NCBI GenBank assembly: GCA_025765595.1 | Contig: JAIVFH010000019.1 | Span: 338,533 to 402,532 of the forward strand | DNA from: Obelidium mucronatum | Taxonomy: Eukaryota; Chytridiomycota; Chytridiomycetes; Chytridiales; Chytriomycetaceae | Length of the DNA: 64,000 nt | Direction of reading: 5' to 3' | Translations under genes and position numbers: made by a program | The notes under the pieces: model-generated | Databases searched by the model: none | What the model saw: only the letters and a program-made list of their open reading frames with translations | Told to the model about the DNA's origin: nothing | In this document: positions 49,947-62,406 of the stretch, piece by piece | Layout: each line of letters starts with the position of its first letter | How positions within the stretch are numbered: the first letter of the stretch is position 1

Positions 49947-52900
49947 ATGGTCCTCTCCACTGCAGATTGCCAGATCCTTCGCGCGAGTTTCCCCTCTCTA
50001 CAGAGCAGCATCGGAGCTAGTTGTACAACAGGCGAAGGCGTGCTGTTTCGTTCTGATCGCAATGGAAACTGCACTGCAATGTAATCCCTGACAGATCTAT
50101 TGATTGAACAAACTGACACGCCTTTTCAAACAGATCAATGCCAGCTCAAGGACTGACTGGAGAGCTTCCAGAATTATCTGCATTTACTGCGTTGACCTAC
50201 TTGTATGCTCCAAAAATGATTCCTCGCGTTATAGTCATCTAATATCTCGATAGAGACCTCCAGAACAACCAATACACTGGCAATATTCCCGACTCCTGGA
50301 GCTCTCTTGGACCATTTAATTACTTGAACTTGAAGGGAAACAATTTGACGGGATTTGGTAAGTTCTCGTTTCCTAGTTTTCTCCTTAAGATTTTTTGACA
50401 TTCGCAAAAACTCAGTTCCTTCGCAGTGGACCAGCCCGGATGAATATTCTTGGGGCACTTTGACTGGAAACTATAGCAATGTTGTTGCTGCCATGAACAC
50501 GGACGGTCGCGTCCAGGTGTTTAGCTACACTTCTACTAGAATCGAGTCCATGTCGCAAACTACACCCAATAACTTTACATGGACAGCCAGCGGATCGCTT
50601 AAATTTGGTACTCGGACTCCTATTTGCAATGTTATGATTGCACCGAGGTTGGATGGTATATTGGAAGTGTTTTCAGTTGTCAATATGTCTGTTTCCAACA
50701 CTGGAATAGCTGGTGGGTCTTCATACCACTATTCACAATCAAGCACGACTCCATTCGCCAGTGAGGATACATTTGTAAACTGGGTGGGTTGTGATAGTGC
50801 TGTTGCTCGAGATTCTACAGGAAAGCTGCATTTTATGGGGTTGGGGGGAACTACTGCCGCCTCAAGGATTTTGAGAGAAATTAAACAGACTGCTGTCAAT
50901 ACAAATGCTTGGAGCAGCTGGAGTACCATTGCTTCCGGTGGTGGTCCCAATACATTGAACCAAGTTTCTTCTGTTTTGAATGGGCAATTATTGGAGGTCT
51001 GGGGAGTGGGTTTGGGTGGTATGAGAAAGATTGTTCAAGCAACTGCAGCAACTTGGGGCTCAGCCTCAACTTGGGTAACCGTATCATCGCGTGTTGATCT
51101 TGCTCAGATTCGTGTTATAAGGGCTTCAAATGGGACCGTTGTACCATTCACAATTACAGTCACAGGAGATTTGCTTTATGGAACCAGCTTTGTCCAGATG
51201 GATACTTCCGTTCAAAGCATGCAACCCATATTCAATCCTGCTTACGATATTCTCTATCTGTTCTATGGAACTAACAACAACATTGTCAAGTTCAGGACAT
51301 TGGATGCGGATGTATGGTCTAATCCTACAACAGTTTCAGGTCAAAATATTACGAAATTCAGTGTTGTATTTCGCAGTGATGGGTTGTGGCAACTGTTTGG
51401 CGTGAATGGGAAGGGTCCAATCTATTTCACAAGTCCATCCCAAGTGTAAAAACTCGAAAACTCCTCCTCCCCATCATAGGATACTAAGATAAACTTGTAG
51501 ATTTGTGGAAGGAAATTGCTTTTCATCTCTATCTAGCCAACGATATTGCCTTCCTCTGACCTTGAGAAGTCAAGACTGCACGATCTTACACCAGGCATTT
51601 CCAAGGCTGCAAGATAGTCTTGGAAGCATTCAATCAAACTGCGCATCTGGATTAAATATACTGTACCAGACTGATGGTGGTGGAAACTGCGTTGCTATGT
51701 AAACATTGTGTATTTTGTTGAAAAATGTACCGCAGCTAAACTTGAATATCCAAGATCGATGCCAGGAAAGGGCCTTAATGGAACTCTTCCGGACCTATCA
51801 GCACTCAGATTTTTGACTTACATGTATTGTGTTTTTTGTTTTTACCCCTTACGACAATCTAAGGGAACGTTCTTTTCTTTTTTTTAGTGATTTAAGCAAT
51901 AACGCGTACAGTGGGAACTTTCCTGCATCATGGTCTGGATATGCTTCAATATTATACTTGAGTATAAGCAACAATATGGTGAATGGAACTGGTGAATGCA
52001 AGTGATTCTTTATTACTGTATCAAGTAACCATTTTTTGTACTAGCCCCGTCTACTTGGGGATCAAACAATGAAATTACGTGGGTACCTATTGCTAGGTCA
52101 TACACAAATGTTCAAGTTGCCCAGAATTGGGATTCCAGACTGCAGATATTTGCATATACTGCGAATGGTATTGACACCTTTCGTGAAACTACTGTCAAAA
52201 ATATGACCTGGAGCGACGTATATAACTTTGGAGCAGGTCTTACTGACATTCAAGAGATTGTTGCAATGAGAGCCGGTGGTGGTGTTATAAATGTAGTGGC
52301 TGTCAGAAAAATGTCACAAAGGAATGGTGTCTATGGCGGCTATGGACATCATTATGCACAAACAACGCCAAATAACCAGTCATTTGCACTTGTTCAGCCA
52401 ACAGGGATACTAGAGACCTGGATTTCCAAACCAATTATTGCAGCGGGCATAGGCCAGAGTTGGAGAATACTTGCTATAGGTGGAAATGATACATCCCAAA
52501 TTGTTCTTTCCAGAACCCTGAATAATACTGCAATGACGTGGAGCGATTGGACAAATCCAGCTCCATCTCCACTGACAGGAGTTAGTCACCTTTCCGCTAC
52601 AACAACAGGTGGCACTTTCTCAATTTTTGCTATGAGCTCGGGGTCCTCAGTTAGATTTTGTATGCTTAACCAGAGGAATACTGTTGCGTCTGCACCTTGG
52701 GCTCTGTCAGCATCAACTGTAAACGGCACCAATGTGATTGACTTTCAAGTAGTCACCAACTCTCGAGACATTTTGTACACATTTATTCTCACAGACAGTA
52801 ATGTTCTTTACCAAAGAATTGGTGGAATGTCAAATATTGGGCCTCTGATTCCTGTAATTGGTTCTGTCGAAAAATTCCAGGCAATAAGCTCACCTTCGAG

Positions 52901-55651
52901 TGTTTTCCTTTTTTTAAAATCAACTTCCAATGAGCTGCATTACATGGAGTGGCAAGATATGGGCCGTACTTGGTCACAACCTAAGAAAATTGGAACACAT
53001 ATCACCAGCTTCACCGCTATCCTTCGTGAACGGACAGACTGGCAAGTTTTTTCTATAAATAAATATAACGTAATTGTCACCACCCGTCAACCATATCGGT
53101 AAGCTTTTGATGTTTCTGTGCCCCAACTAATCTGCACACAGCAATATAGAATCAAACTGTATAACCGGGGCATCAGCGCAGAAAAATTCACAAATATGCA
53201 AGCCCTCAACAACTAGCACCCGTTCACCCACATCAACATCCTCATCACAAACTAGCACAAAACGCACAAGTCCATCAATCTCAACAAATTCTGTTACAAC
53301 TTCACCGACACACACCACCACCACAACCACTGATACAACATCAACCTGATACAACAGAAACATTAACTTTGGAAAAAACCTCAACAACAACTGAAACCTC
53401 AACAGAAACAACAACTTTCACTTCCGCAACATCAACCTCAGCATTAATCACAATATCAACTGATACAACAGAATCTTCAACCTCAGACACTACCACAGCA
53501 ACAATTGACACTACAACCACAGATACAACTTCAACTGATATGACAGAAGCATCAACTTCCGAAACAACCTCAACACCAACTGGAACCTCAACAGAAACAA
53601 CAACCTCAACATCCTGAAACATCAACCTCAGCATCAACCACAACATCAACCAATACAACTGAAACATCAACATCAGAAACAACATCAGAAACCACCACAA
53701 CAACAACTGATACAACATCAACAGTACAACATCAGCTGATACACCATCAACTAATACAATGTCAACAGACACACAACACAACGGAAATATCAACTTCAGA
53801 AACCACAACAACTGATACAACAACTTCAAAAACAAGTGTAACAACAACTTCAACAGAGACAACAACTGATACAATGGATACCTCAACTTTAGAACTACTA
53901 CAACTACAACAATGTATACAACTGATACGCCAGAAACATCATCATCCGAAACAACCTCAACAACAACTGAAACCTCAACAGACACAACCTCCACATCTGA
54001 AACATCAGCCTCAGAATTGACCACAACATCAACAGATACAACTGAAACGTCAACATCAGGCACAACAACTGATACAACAACAGATAGAACAGACACAAAA
54101 GACACATCAACTTCAGAAACAACAACTGATACAATAGACACATCCACTTCAGAAACAATAGCAACCACAACAACAACTAATACAACTGATACCTCAACTT
54201 CAGAAACTACTACAACAACAGATACAACTGATACAACAAAACATTACCTTCCGAAACAACCTCAACAGACACAAGCTCCACATCTGAAACACCAACCTCA
54301 GAATCAACCCCAACATCAACAGATACAACTGAAGCATCAATATTAGAAACAACCACTACAAGCGACACATTGTCAACATCAACAGACACCAAGACATCCA
54401 AAACTTCAACCTCAGTAGCAACTGGCCAAGGCCAAATAACTGAAACTTCCACCTCAGGATCCACAACAACTGACACCTCAATATCACAAGAAACATCAAC
54501 CACAACAACAAGCGACGCATTATTGACATCATCCACAGACACTGATACATCAACTACAACTACTGACAATGACATTGATTTCAATGGCAATAACTGGGAT
54601 TAATGCCATATCTTCGTCTTCACAAGAACCCTCCTTGTCTTCCGAACTTGCAACCAGTAGTCTCAGTGGCACAATGTTCTCCACTATGTCATCTACCGCC
54701 CCCACCACCACCACCACTGGTGCCATCACTTCCACCACATCAACACCCAATTTAGACTGCTTGACAATCAAAGAAGCATTCCCACAAGTCCGATTTGATG
54801 TTGATTGTAGCAATGTTGAACCAAACAGCACATACATTGCCACAAAACCAGTATATAGAAGAAGGAGGGCAGCATTGCGGCAAAGACAAGTGAAGTGAGT
54901 ACTTGGGGCTCTAAACACCACTTTTGTTTGGTTATCTTTTCTTTTGTTTTTTATTATATACAAGAATACTAATGATAATATCCTATCATTTAAACATCTT
55001 TTTACTTATATAGTGACTACATTCAATTCAAGAACAGTCAAATCATTCACGTTATACTACCCAACATGGATCTTGCTGGTTCCATCTCTCCAGTATTGGG
55101 AAATCTGGAAGGAATGGTGATTTTGTAAGAGCGCAACGCATCATATTATTGAACTTTGTAATGCATGTATTCTAATAATTTTCAAAACCACTCCAAATTT
55201 AAAAAGGGACTTGTCTGGGAATAAGCTATCTGGCTCAATTCCTGAAGAATTGGCCAAGTGCGTGCAGCTGACAAAGGTGTCCCTGGAAAATAATCAACTG
55301 GTGGGAAGTGTGCCTGCAGCGCTGACTCTGATTCTTGTGAGCAACAAGGCGGTTGTTAATCTTGGAACCAATTGCCTTGAAAACTATTCAAACCAAAAGA
55401 GTTCATGCAAATATAAGGACAAGTGTCTTCAAGTTTCGTTGGATACGCGATACATGCAGCCACAATATAAGCCGCTTTGGGATGCCTTGGCCATTGTGCA
55501 GAATGATATGAGAGCATTTGATAGACTTGCAGAATCGTCGGGCAACTTTGCGTTTGGGGAATACATGTTTCAAGGATTTCGTAAGTATGCAGCTAAGCTT
55601 GTGTGGTGTTTTGCACATCACCCAGAATTTGCGTATCAAGGAGGAAGATAA
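49947..55651 (+). CDS. Mosaic surface protein: LRR and beta-propeller-like modules, Thr-rich stalk
   Basis: Exons 49947-50080, 50134-50202, 50254-50357, 50416-51445, 51501-51698, 51755-51823, 51888-51991, 52045-53098, 53142 onward, then up to 54894, 55014-55124 and 55207-55651 are joined by GT-AG introns in consistent phases. Module 1 has an LRR cap (ADCQILRASFPSLQ) and LRRs (LTGELPELSAFTALTYL, LDLQNNQYTGNIPDSW), then a 340-residue repeat-rich beta region with Trp/Thr blades, similar in pattern to PLL-type propeller lectins. Module 2 repeats this exactly in order. A Thr/Ser stalk with several frame changes follows (53150-54600), then a third LRR cap and repeats (DLSGNKLSGSIPEELAK). The start at 49947 lacks a signal peptide, so a 5' exon is probably missing. 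Confidence 0.65.
53200..54600 (+). repeat. Thr/Ser-coding imperfect tandem repeat (stalk)
   Basis: Degenerate ACA/ACT-TCA repeats encoding runs such as TSETTTDT. The open frame switches several times (stops near 53347 and 53615, new frames at 53369 and 53912), as expected from repeat-length slippage or assembly indels. Confidence 0.7.
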
Positions 55652-57782
55652 TTGAAATACAAAGAGGAAAGAAGATTAACCTTACAGATTTTTTTGGATT
55701 TAACTTTAATGAAGAGCGTGAAAGGAATGGTCTGGATTGAAGAAAATGTTTCTTTCAAAAAGAAAGACCCAAACTTTAAATGATTATAGAACCAAAAAAA
55801 AAGAAAAAAAATTGACAAATTTACAATTATTATTGGCATCACCGTCCAAGGTAAGCATGTGGACCAATAGTGCTGGACGCACATTCCTGGCAATTTAAGT
55901 TCATCAAATCATAATTAAGGCTTTTTGGTCATTTTGGTGTTCTTGACTTTCTTGAATTAGTATCAAGATTTGGCAGAAGTTGGACAGGAGCTTGACAAAG
56001 TTAAGAACATGAGCTTTAACCAAGTTCTGGTCATGAAAAATGTGGAGCCATTGCTGAAGATCTAGGGTTTAGGGATATTATACTCTAGCTCAGGATTAGA
56101 CTTAGGGTTTCATGAAAGTTTTATTTTCCCGCCCTCCACCTTGCATGCAGAGATTGTTAACACTAGACCACAAGGCTACACTACAGTGAGAGTTCTATAG
56201 ATTTATATTGTCTAAGGGAGTATAAATTAAGCGCTGACAATTTAAGCGCTGGCAATTTAAGCGCTGAAAATTTAAGTGCTTAACAATAAAATGCAGAATA
56301 TTTAAGTAACACAGGATCGTCTGGGTCATAGCCCGGAAAAATGAGATTGAGGCGGCTTGCTTGGCTCATGGTGGTGGAAGTGGAAGAAGAGGAGAGATGA
56401 TTGGAGCCACTTCATCTGCAGGGTTGTAATCTGATGGGGCATGAGAGAGGATGAGAGAGGAGTGATGGGATGAGGAGGTTGAGTTAGGGTTAAGTTACGA
56501 GAAGTGACTCACCAATGTTGGTGATAAGTCTGTTCCAAATCTGTAGAATTTTAGAGTTCAAAGTTGCAGACCCAAACTTTTTGAGAGATAGGAACGCCTG
56601 CTTTGCTACAACACCACCCTTTCCTCAAGAGAATTGGCAGCAAAAAGGCTGCTAGCTCCACAGAGTCATCCACTTTCCAAGAGTCAGCCTTTGGGTTTCT
56701 TTGATTCTTTTTTTTAAACAATTTCTTTCCCTCACAGTCCTCCTATTTATGCTTTTTTGTTAAAGCCTATCACTATGTAAAACAAGTTGCAAAGAAAATT
56801 TTCAAAAAAATTAAAAATATTGGTGAAAATTGCACAAATCAAAGAGCCAAAAAAAAAACCCTACAAAAATAGTGCAAATAATGGCCATCTGAAGCTCAGA
56901 ATTTGATGAAGTGTGCCAGGGATAATGGCCATGTCTATGCACGCACGCAGTTCTGGGCTGCCACGTGTTCACGTGAACAGCCCACATGCACCTTTCAATT
57001 TCTGGAATGAAAAAGCATAAATACTGCCTCCAAATTGCAGGCTGCTTGTCAACCTGTCATGTTAACGGGAAGTTGGATGGAGACCAATTCCTTGTAGTTC
57101 TATTTATAGAAAAGTGTCACTACTTTGCTTAGAAGGGCTTTTTGGCCTGAGTGATCATGTTGTACATGTTCAATTTTCTGTCATTTTCTATTTGGATTGT
57201 TTAAGATAACAAAACAAATAAACAATAATGAAAAACAAAAGAGAAAACTGCCTACTTAAAAATTAATTCCAACATCAAAATAATTTCATCTCAGTAAGTC
57301 CAGAACCACCACCTAAAGCTATTTCCAAACTACACCAGATTAAATTTCCCTGATTATCACACACACCCTAATTTGTATTTCCAACGCAAAGAACAACCAT
57401 CAAAACACCCATCAAAACTTTTCAGCAACACACAGGTCTAACTGATTAAAGCCAGTTAACCTTTTTTACACGTTCAATCAGTTCCAACGCGTTCAAAGTA
57501 ATAGGCAATAGTGAAAATAGCGGAATAAAAATCTTGATTGCAAAGAAAATCCCTCCATCAGTAAAAAAAGGAGGCAAAGAACGAATAAGAACCTTCAAGA
57601 GCGTAAAAGAAGAATACAAGAGATTAAAACCACAAAAATCCGAATAAAGAATAATAAGTAGGGAAGAACATCAAGTTTATAAAAATAAACAATGATAAAA
57701 CAAGTCCAAGAGATCAGCCACAAAGAACAAGGCAATCGCTCTAGAAGAATTGGCGGTGTTAATTTTGAAGCAGCATCAGCTG
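55652..57782. other. Gene-poor AT-rich stretch
   Basis: About 2.1 kb with no supportable gene. It contains the short tandem repeat at 56224-56282, long A/T runs, and a GAGAGGATGAGAGAGG-type purine tract near 56448. Probably degraded repeat sequence. Confidence 0.5.
56224..56282. repeat. Short tandem repeat, unit about 15 bp (AATTTAAGCGCTGNN)
   Basis: Four imperfect units in a row, each with the palindromic core AGCGCT; the last has AGTGCT. Confidence 0.75.
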
Positions 57783-58505
57783 TTACTCGGAAATCCCGAA
57801 AATCAGAGACAAAACACTTGAGGTGCATCCCAAGTGCGAGTAACAGTCCTTTGAACCCAGTGGTAGCAATGCGTTGTCCCTTGACGCAGAGAAAACAGAA
57901 ACTTGAGCCACATGGAAAGAATTCCCTAACAGAGACAGCATCAATTCAAAGCTCAGATAATTTGTCAAGGTCTTCAAACGGATCAATGGTAGTAAGTACT
58001 GGATAAAACCGCAGAAATCAGCAGTTGGATCAGAGTCGGAAACATCAACATCATCCAAAAATAGCGAAGAAGAACTGAAAGCCATCGAAGGATACCAGAG
58101 CTTGAGATGATTGCCAGAAACCAGACACTTGCGTTTTCTTCCATCCAATTCCTTCAAGACATAGGTTCCTTCATGAACATTGTGAATAATAAATGGACCG
58201 TAACAGCCATTCTTGAGTTTGTGATGAAAATAGTCGTACGTATTTGATTGAATCAAAGATAAGAACCGCGTTGCCAACCACAGTTGTTTCTTGTGCTTTT
58301 CATTGTAATAATCCGCGCCTTTCTTTTGATTCTCTTCAAAACAATTCGGGTCCAAATTGGAGTCCGAATCAGACTGCCAAACAGACTCCAATTGAGCTCT
58401 GAATGCTCTTCCAATTGGATTTACAGCTCCAATTGGACTTTGTTGAAAATCAAAGCGGCCAAGCACCAACCACCACAACGCGACTGACGCAAGCAACGCT
58501 TGCAA
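57783..58505 (-). pseudogene. Ty3/gypsy integrase C-terminal remnant
   Basis: A 240-residue frame whose first two thirds read KKGADYYNEKHKKQLW, HKLKNGCYGPFIIHNVHEG, TYVLKELDGRKRK and VSGNHLKLWYP. This is the order of the integrase C-terminal region of gypsy elements (linker, GPF/Y module, YxLxxLDG, HxxxLKxY). Nothing upstream supplies an integrase core or RT, and no LTR was recognised, so this is a fragment. Confidence 0.7.
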
Positions 58506-58704
58506 GCAGGTTCCCCCACACGCCAGTTGCAGGCGTCAAACGTGGAGCAAAGGACGGAGCGGCTGGGGATGTGGGGGCGGGCAAGGGAGCGCGAAGAGAT
58601 AAGTGAGAGACAGCAACAGCAGCAACGGCAGCAGCAGCAACGCTACCGGCGGCAGCAACAACTGGACTTTGGAAACGTGGCAAAGGAGGACTCACCACAA
58701 GACA

Positions 58705-61257
58705 GACGTCCCCCCAGTTGAATAAGGGGGACACGGTGGAGAAGGGTATCATAATCAGTAGGTGACGCAGCACCGGACGATCACAGCCGCTAGATGTTGT
58801 ATGGCTAAGAGGCAGCTTATGACTCTCAGGGGAAGGGGTGGTGGACGTCGCTTGCGCACGAGCATACTTCCGCAGAAGCGACAAGGGTGAAGTATTGTGC
58901 ACGCCCACACTTCTCCACATGTTTGTCCCTTTTCCGGTGAAGGACATTTCCTCCTATTTATATCTTCAGAACTCTGAAACACGGGGTGTTTCCTAAGAAC
59001 TCTAAGGCCATGCTCCGCATGCCTACAGATTCTAACAAAGGGTATGCAACCGTTGAATCGGTCACCGCAGTGGGGGAACCGGACTGGCAGCAGGGTGAAC
59101 CGCAACAACAAGCGGCAAAATCTGGCAACACCAGCAACTATGGCGCAACTGCCAGCTATAACCAACAGAAAAGGACCTTCAACCGGACCTGCAACCTGTA
59201 AAAGTACATGTAAAATAAAGAATGAAACAAGGCAGAGAACAAAAGATAGTGGGATTAAAAAAAAAAAGAACAAAAAACGAAAAAATGGAAACATACATTG
59301 CCTCAATCGAAACTAAACATGCCAATGAGCTGATCAACCTGGCCAAGATCAAGGTCCGCAATGCCAAAGAAGAGCTGGAAATCCTTCTGGGAAGGGACTA
59401 TGGTGTCGAGACCACTGTGCGGACTGCAAACCACAAATCGGTCATGAACCTGACTGGGATGCAGCTGGACCACCTCAACGAAAACCTCACCGTGGCCGAA
59501 GTACCAGCTACGCAGAATCTGTTCAACGTTGAGTCGACAGCAGCAGCTGATAAAGAGCACAAGGCGCTTGTCCTTGGCATTGACAACGCCCACCACCAAC
59601 AACCTAGTGAAATTGCCAAGGCAATGTTCCAACTCTGGACCGAAAAAGGCCACAAGATCGTGCAAGCCTTGGGAAGATCCACAACAAACAGCCACAAAGT
59701 AGTCGTTAGTCTGTACTTTGAGACTGAACAGGACAAACTCAGATGCATGCAGCTCCATCCATGTCTCTACTTCAACCGCAATACAGCAATTCTGGCTGAC
59801 AAGGACAAAACTCCGGACTTTCGATGCCACAGAGAACATACCAGAACCCTGGTGGTAAAGGATGTGGAGAAATACACAAGAGCCCAGGACTGGGACAATG
59901 TGGTGCGTACGCTTGGAAACGGAAAAGCAAACTTCAAAATTGTCAGAGGGATAGGATCAAAAAAATCCCATACTCTCTCTTGTGGCTGTGCTGAAGTCTG
60001 AAGATGATGCAAAGAAAATGGACAACACTGTGATGAGAAAAAACAAAAACACACATACCCAAAGTTCTAAAACCAGAAAACAGTACGGATTCCCAGAATC
60101 AAACGCAACCTTCACGTTTGTCAGAAAACTAAAACCGGACGGAACATACAGAAACAGGGACAACTGCAAACACTGCCGTATGGACCACCTCCACCAAAAC
60201 TGCCCAACACACAAGAAAGAAGTTGAAGAACGCTTGAAAAGACTGGGACAAAGAACCTTCTACCTATCAATGAGTGGAGAAGAGGTCGGACAAATCCAGG
60301 TTGGACCTCAGAAACCTCGAAAGCAAGGGAATCCGCCTCACTGAAGCACAAGCCAAAGGATGCCGCCACTTGGAAATCCACATGGCTGAGGCTATCAATT
60401 CCCACCAAACCAACAACAAGAATGGGGAACAGCACTGCCGAACTCCCAAATGCAACCAAATGGCCCTTCAAGGAGCCCCTCCTACAGCTGGAAGAGCTCC
60501 AACTGGAAGAACCTTCCAAACAGAAGAAGAACGGAAAGAAGAGCTAAAGACGGCGGTACAAGCCGAGGTGAATGAGCTCCAAAAGGAGATGGAAACAAAG
60601 ATGGAAGCAGAAATGGAAAGAGTGAAAGGGGAGTTGGAAGAGACGATGGTGATGAGGAAACAATTAAACTCATGGCAGAAACGAGGGAAGAAACCGAAAC
60701 AGGGGAGGAAACTGACCAGCCAACAAAGTTGGAGCCTTTGGACGAAGAAATGGGAGAGGAAGAAGAAGGAGAAACCCTTGGAGAGGCAATCATTGGCGAA
60801 ATCAAGGTTTTGAACAAAGAAATCTTTGGATGCAATGAGGGCAAGGAAGACGAATACGTTGGACTGAAAAAAAGAGAGGTTAAGCTGGAGGAACTCTGGA
60901 GAAAACACCAAAGAAAGAAATCACTCAAAAAACTATTGGGAAGAAGAGTGCTGGTGTCGAATACATCAAACGCCACAACGGAAAGGGAAAGAAGGGGGAG
61001 AAGAAGAAACGCCCTGAAACGGGCCGAACCAATGATGAGTAAGCTCAAACAGAAAGAGGTGGATAGCAGAGGAGGCGGAAAAGGGAAACATATAGTTAGT
61101 AGTACAACAAGGAATGAAATCAGTAGTAGTGAAAATAAAAATCAGTAGTAGTGAAAATAAAAGAAGTACAAAAACACAGCAAACCACCAACAAAATAGCA
61201 ATCAAAGACGCCATCCAGGAACTATAACAGATCAGGAGAGCTAACAGAGGAGACAGC
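58705..61257 (+). mobile_element. Second LINE copy, 3'-truncated and decayed
   Basis: The start GACGTCCCCC...GGGGGACACGGTGGAGAAGGG matches the 5' end of the LINE at 31781 (reverse). After about 45 bp the leader differs for about 290 bp and then matches again from 59045. ORF1 (59286-60001, METYIASIETKHANEL) is frameshifted near 59960 and continues at 59982-60344 with the same CCHC knuckle, then in another frame to 60813. ORF2 begins MMSKLKQKEVDSRGGG at 61033 and matches up to GAGGAGACAG at about 61257, where unrelated sequence starts. There is no endonuclease, RT or A tail. It is probably a recombination or deletion remnant. Confidence 0.85.
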
Positions 61258-62403
61258 ATACCTTCAAGCCAGAGTAAACTACGCACAACAGTTTGGCAAG
61301 GACCTTGTTGTAATTGACGTGAGTTTGTTTTTATTGGTGAATTATTGTCCATCTGCAGCCTAGAATCTAAAGCAGTAGCAATGATAGACATATATCAAAT
61401 ACGCAACAAAGCAAGCAAAAGAAGCAACAGCGGCCAACACACACAACACAAGTGACTGCGTTCCCTCCAACAATGAAGCAAATGCATTTTCCTTAATCAA
61501 TACCCATAGTTTTTTGGGTGCAGAAACGCGAAATTCAGGTTGGTTTATTTGACATGACGTTCAACAAAAGCAACTGAAACTGAGCAACAACCATACCCCA
61601 TAAAGACCAACCAGAAGGTGCACAAACATATGGTTTAGAAATAGAGGAAAGAACAGCAACAGCTGTTGGTTTTCGGGAACCAACTGAAGTGCCGGAGTTT
61701 GTTCCAGGCAACTCAAGAAACAACACAGTAGCCATTAATACTGTTGTGGCCAGAAATAATGAAGAATCTATCAATGATCAAGGAAATGATGTCATTATTC
61801 GCAGTCGAAGAATTCCCAGAAAATTGCGACAGAGGCCCTCAGTCTCTGAATACGCTGTTTACCTGATTTGTGCTGGAACTGTTGTAGCAGGTACGAATCT
61901 AAATTCCTGTCACTATTGGATATATTGAACTTATTTATTTGAGTAGAATACAACAAAACGCAGCTGGCTGCAAATCCAAACTTCAGAACTACAAACTTCC
62001 TACGATGGGAGCAAGAAAATAAAACCAAGTATGGAGAAACTATGTACAATGTCGCTCAAAGGGGGGAAACAGAGGAGCATGTTCAATTATGGGAACACTT
62101 CCAAAAAGAAAAAGAGAGGATGAACAATGACCGCCATATCGAAATGACTACTGCGGAAGTACTTAGAGACAAAAGGGAGATCAAGGAAGATATCATGGAG
62201 CTGCTTCAGCTGTTAAGTACGTTCCTATCAAATGTTTTTTAGAAACTAAAGAAAAAAAACCTTGGACAAAAATCAAAACATACAACACCTAGGCTGGTTC
62301 TACAATACTGAAACAGGACATTCAGCAGAATCAACTTGCGGAAACTATGCCAAGGCAGCCAGCGTTGAGATGATGAAGTAGCGGGAGACCCCAGTGCCAT
62401 TAC
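61258..62403 (+). other. Unrecognised coding-like fragments
   Basis: Short open frames at 61689-61928 and 62042-62242, with plausible splice sites between them (GGTACGAATC near 61890, AG near 61946), encode RRIPRKLRQRPSVSEYAVYL and WEQENKTKYGETMYNVAQRG. I know no match. They could be a decayed gene or part of a further transposon. Confidence 0.3.
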
Positions 62404-62406
62404 TTA

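Noticed and set aside
53341..54168. Val/Ser-rich and Leu-rich minus-strand frames
   Set aside because: Antisense of the Thr-coding repeat; composition is explained by the repeat alone.
58450..58947. 165-residue minus-strand frame over CAG/CAA-rich DNA
   Set aside because: It overlaps the gypsy remnant and the second LINE's leader, and is low-complexity without a domain.
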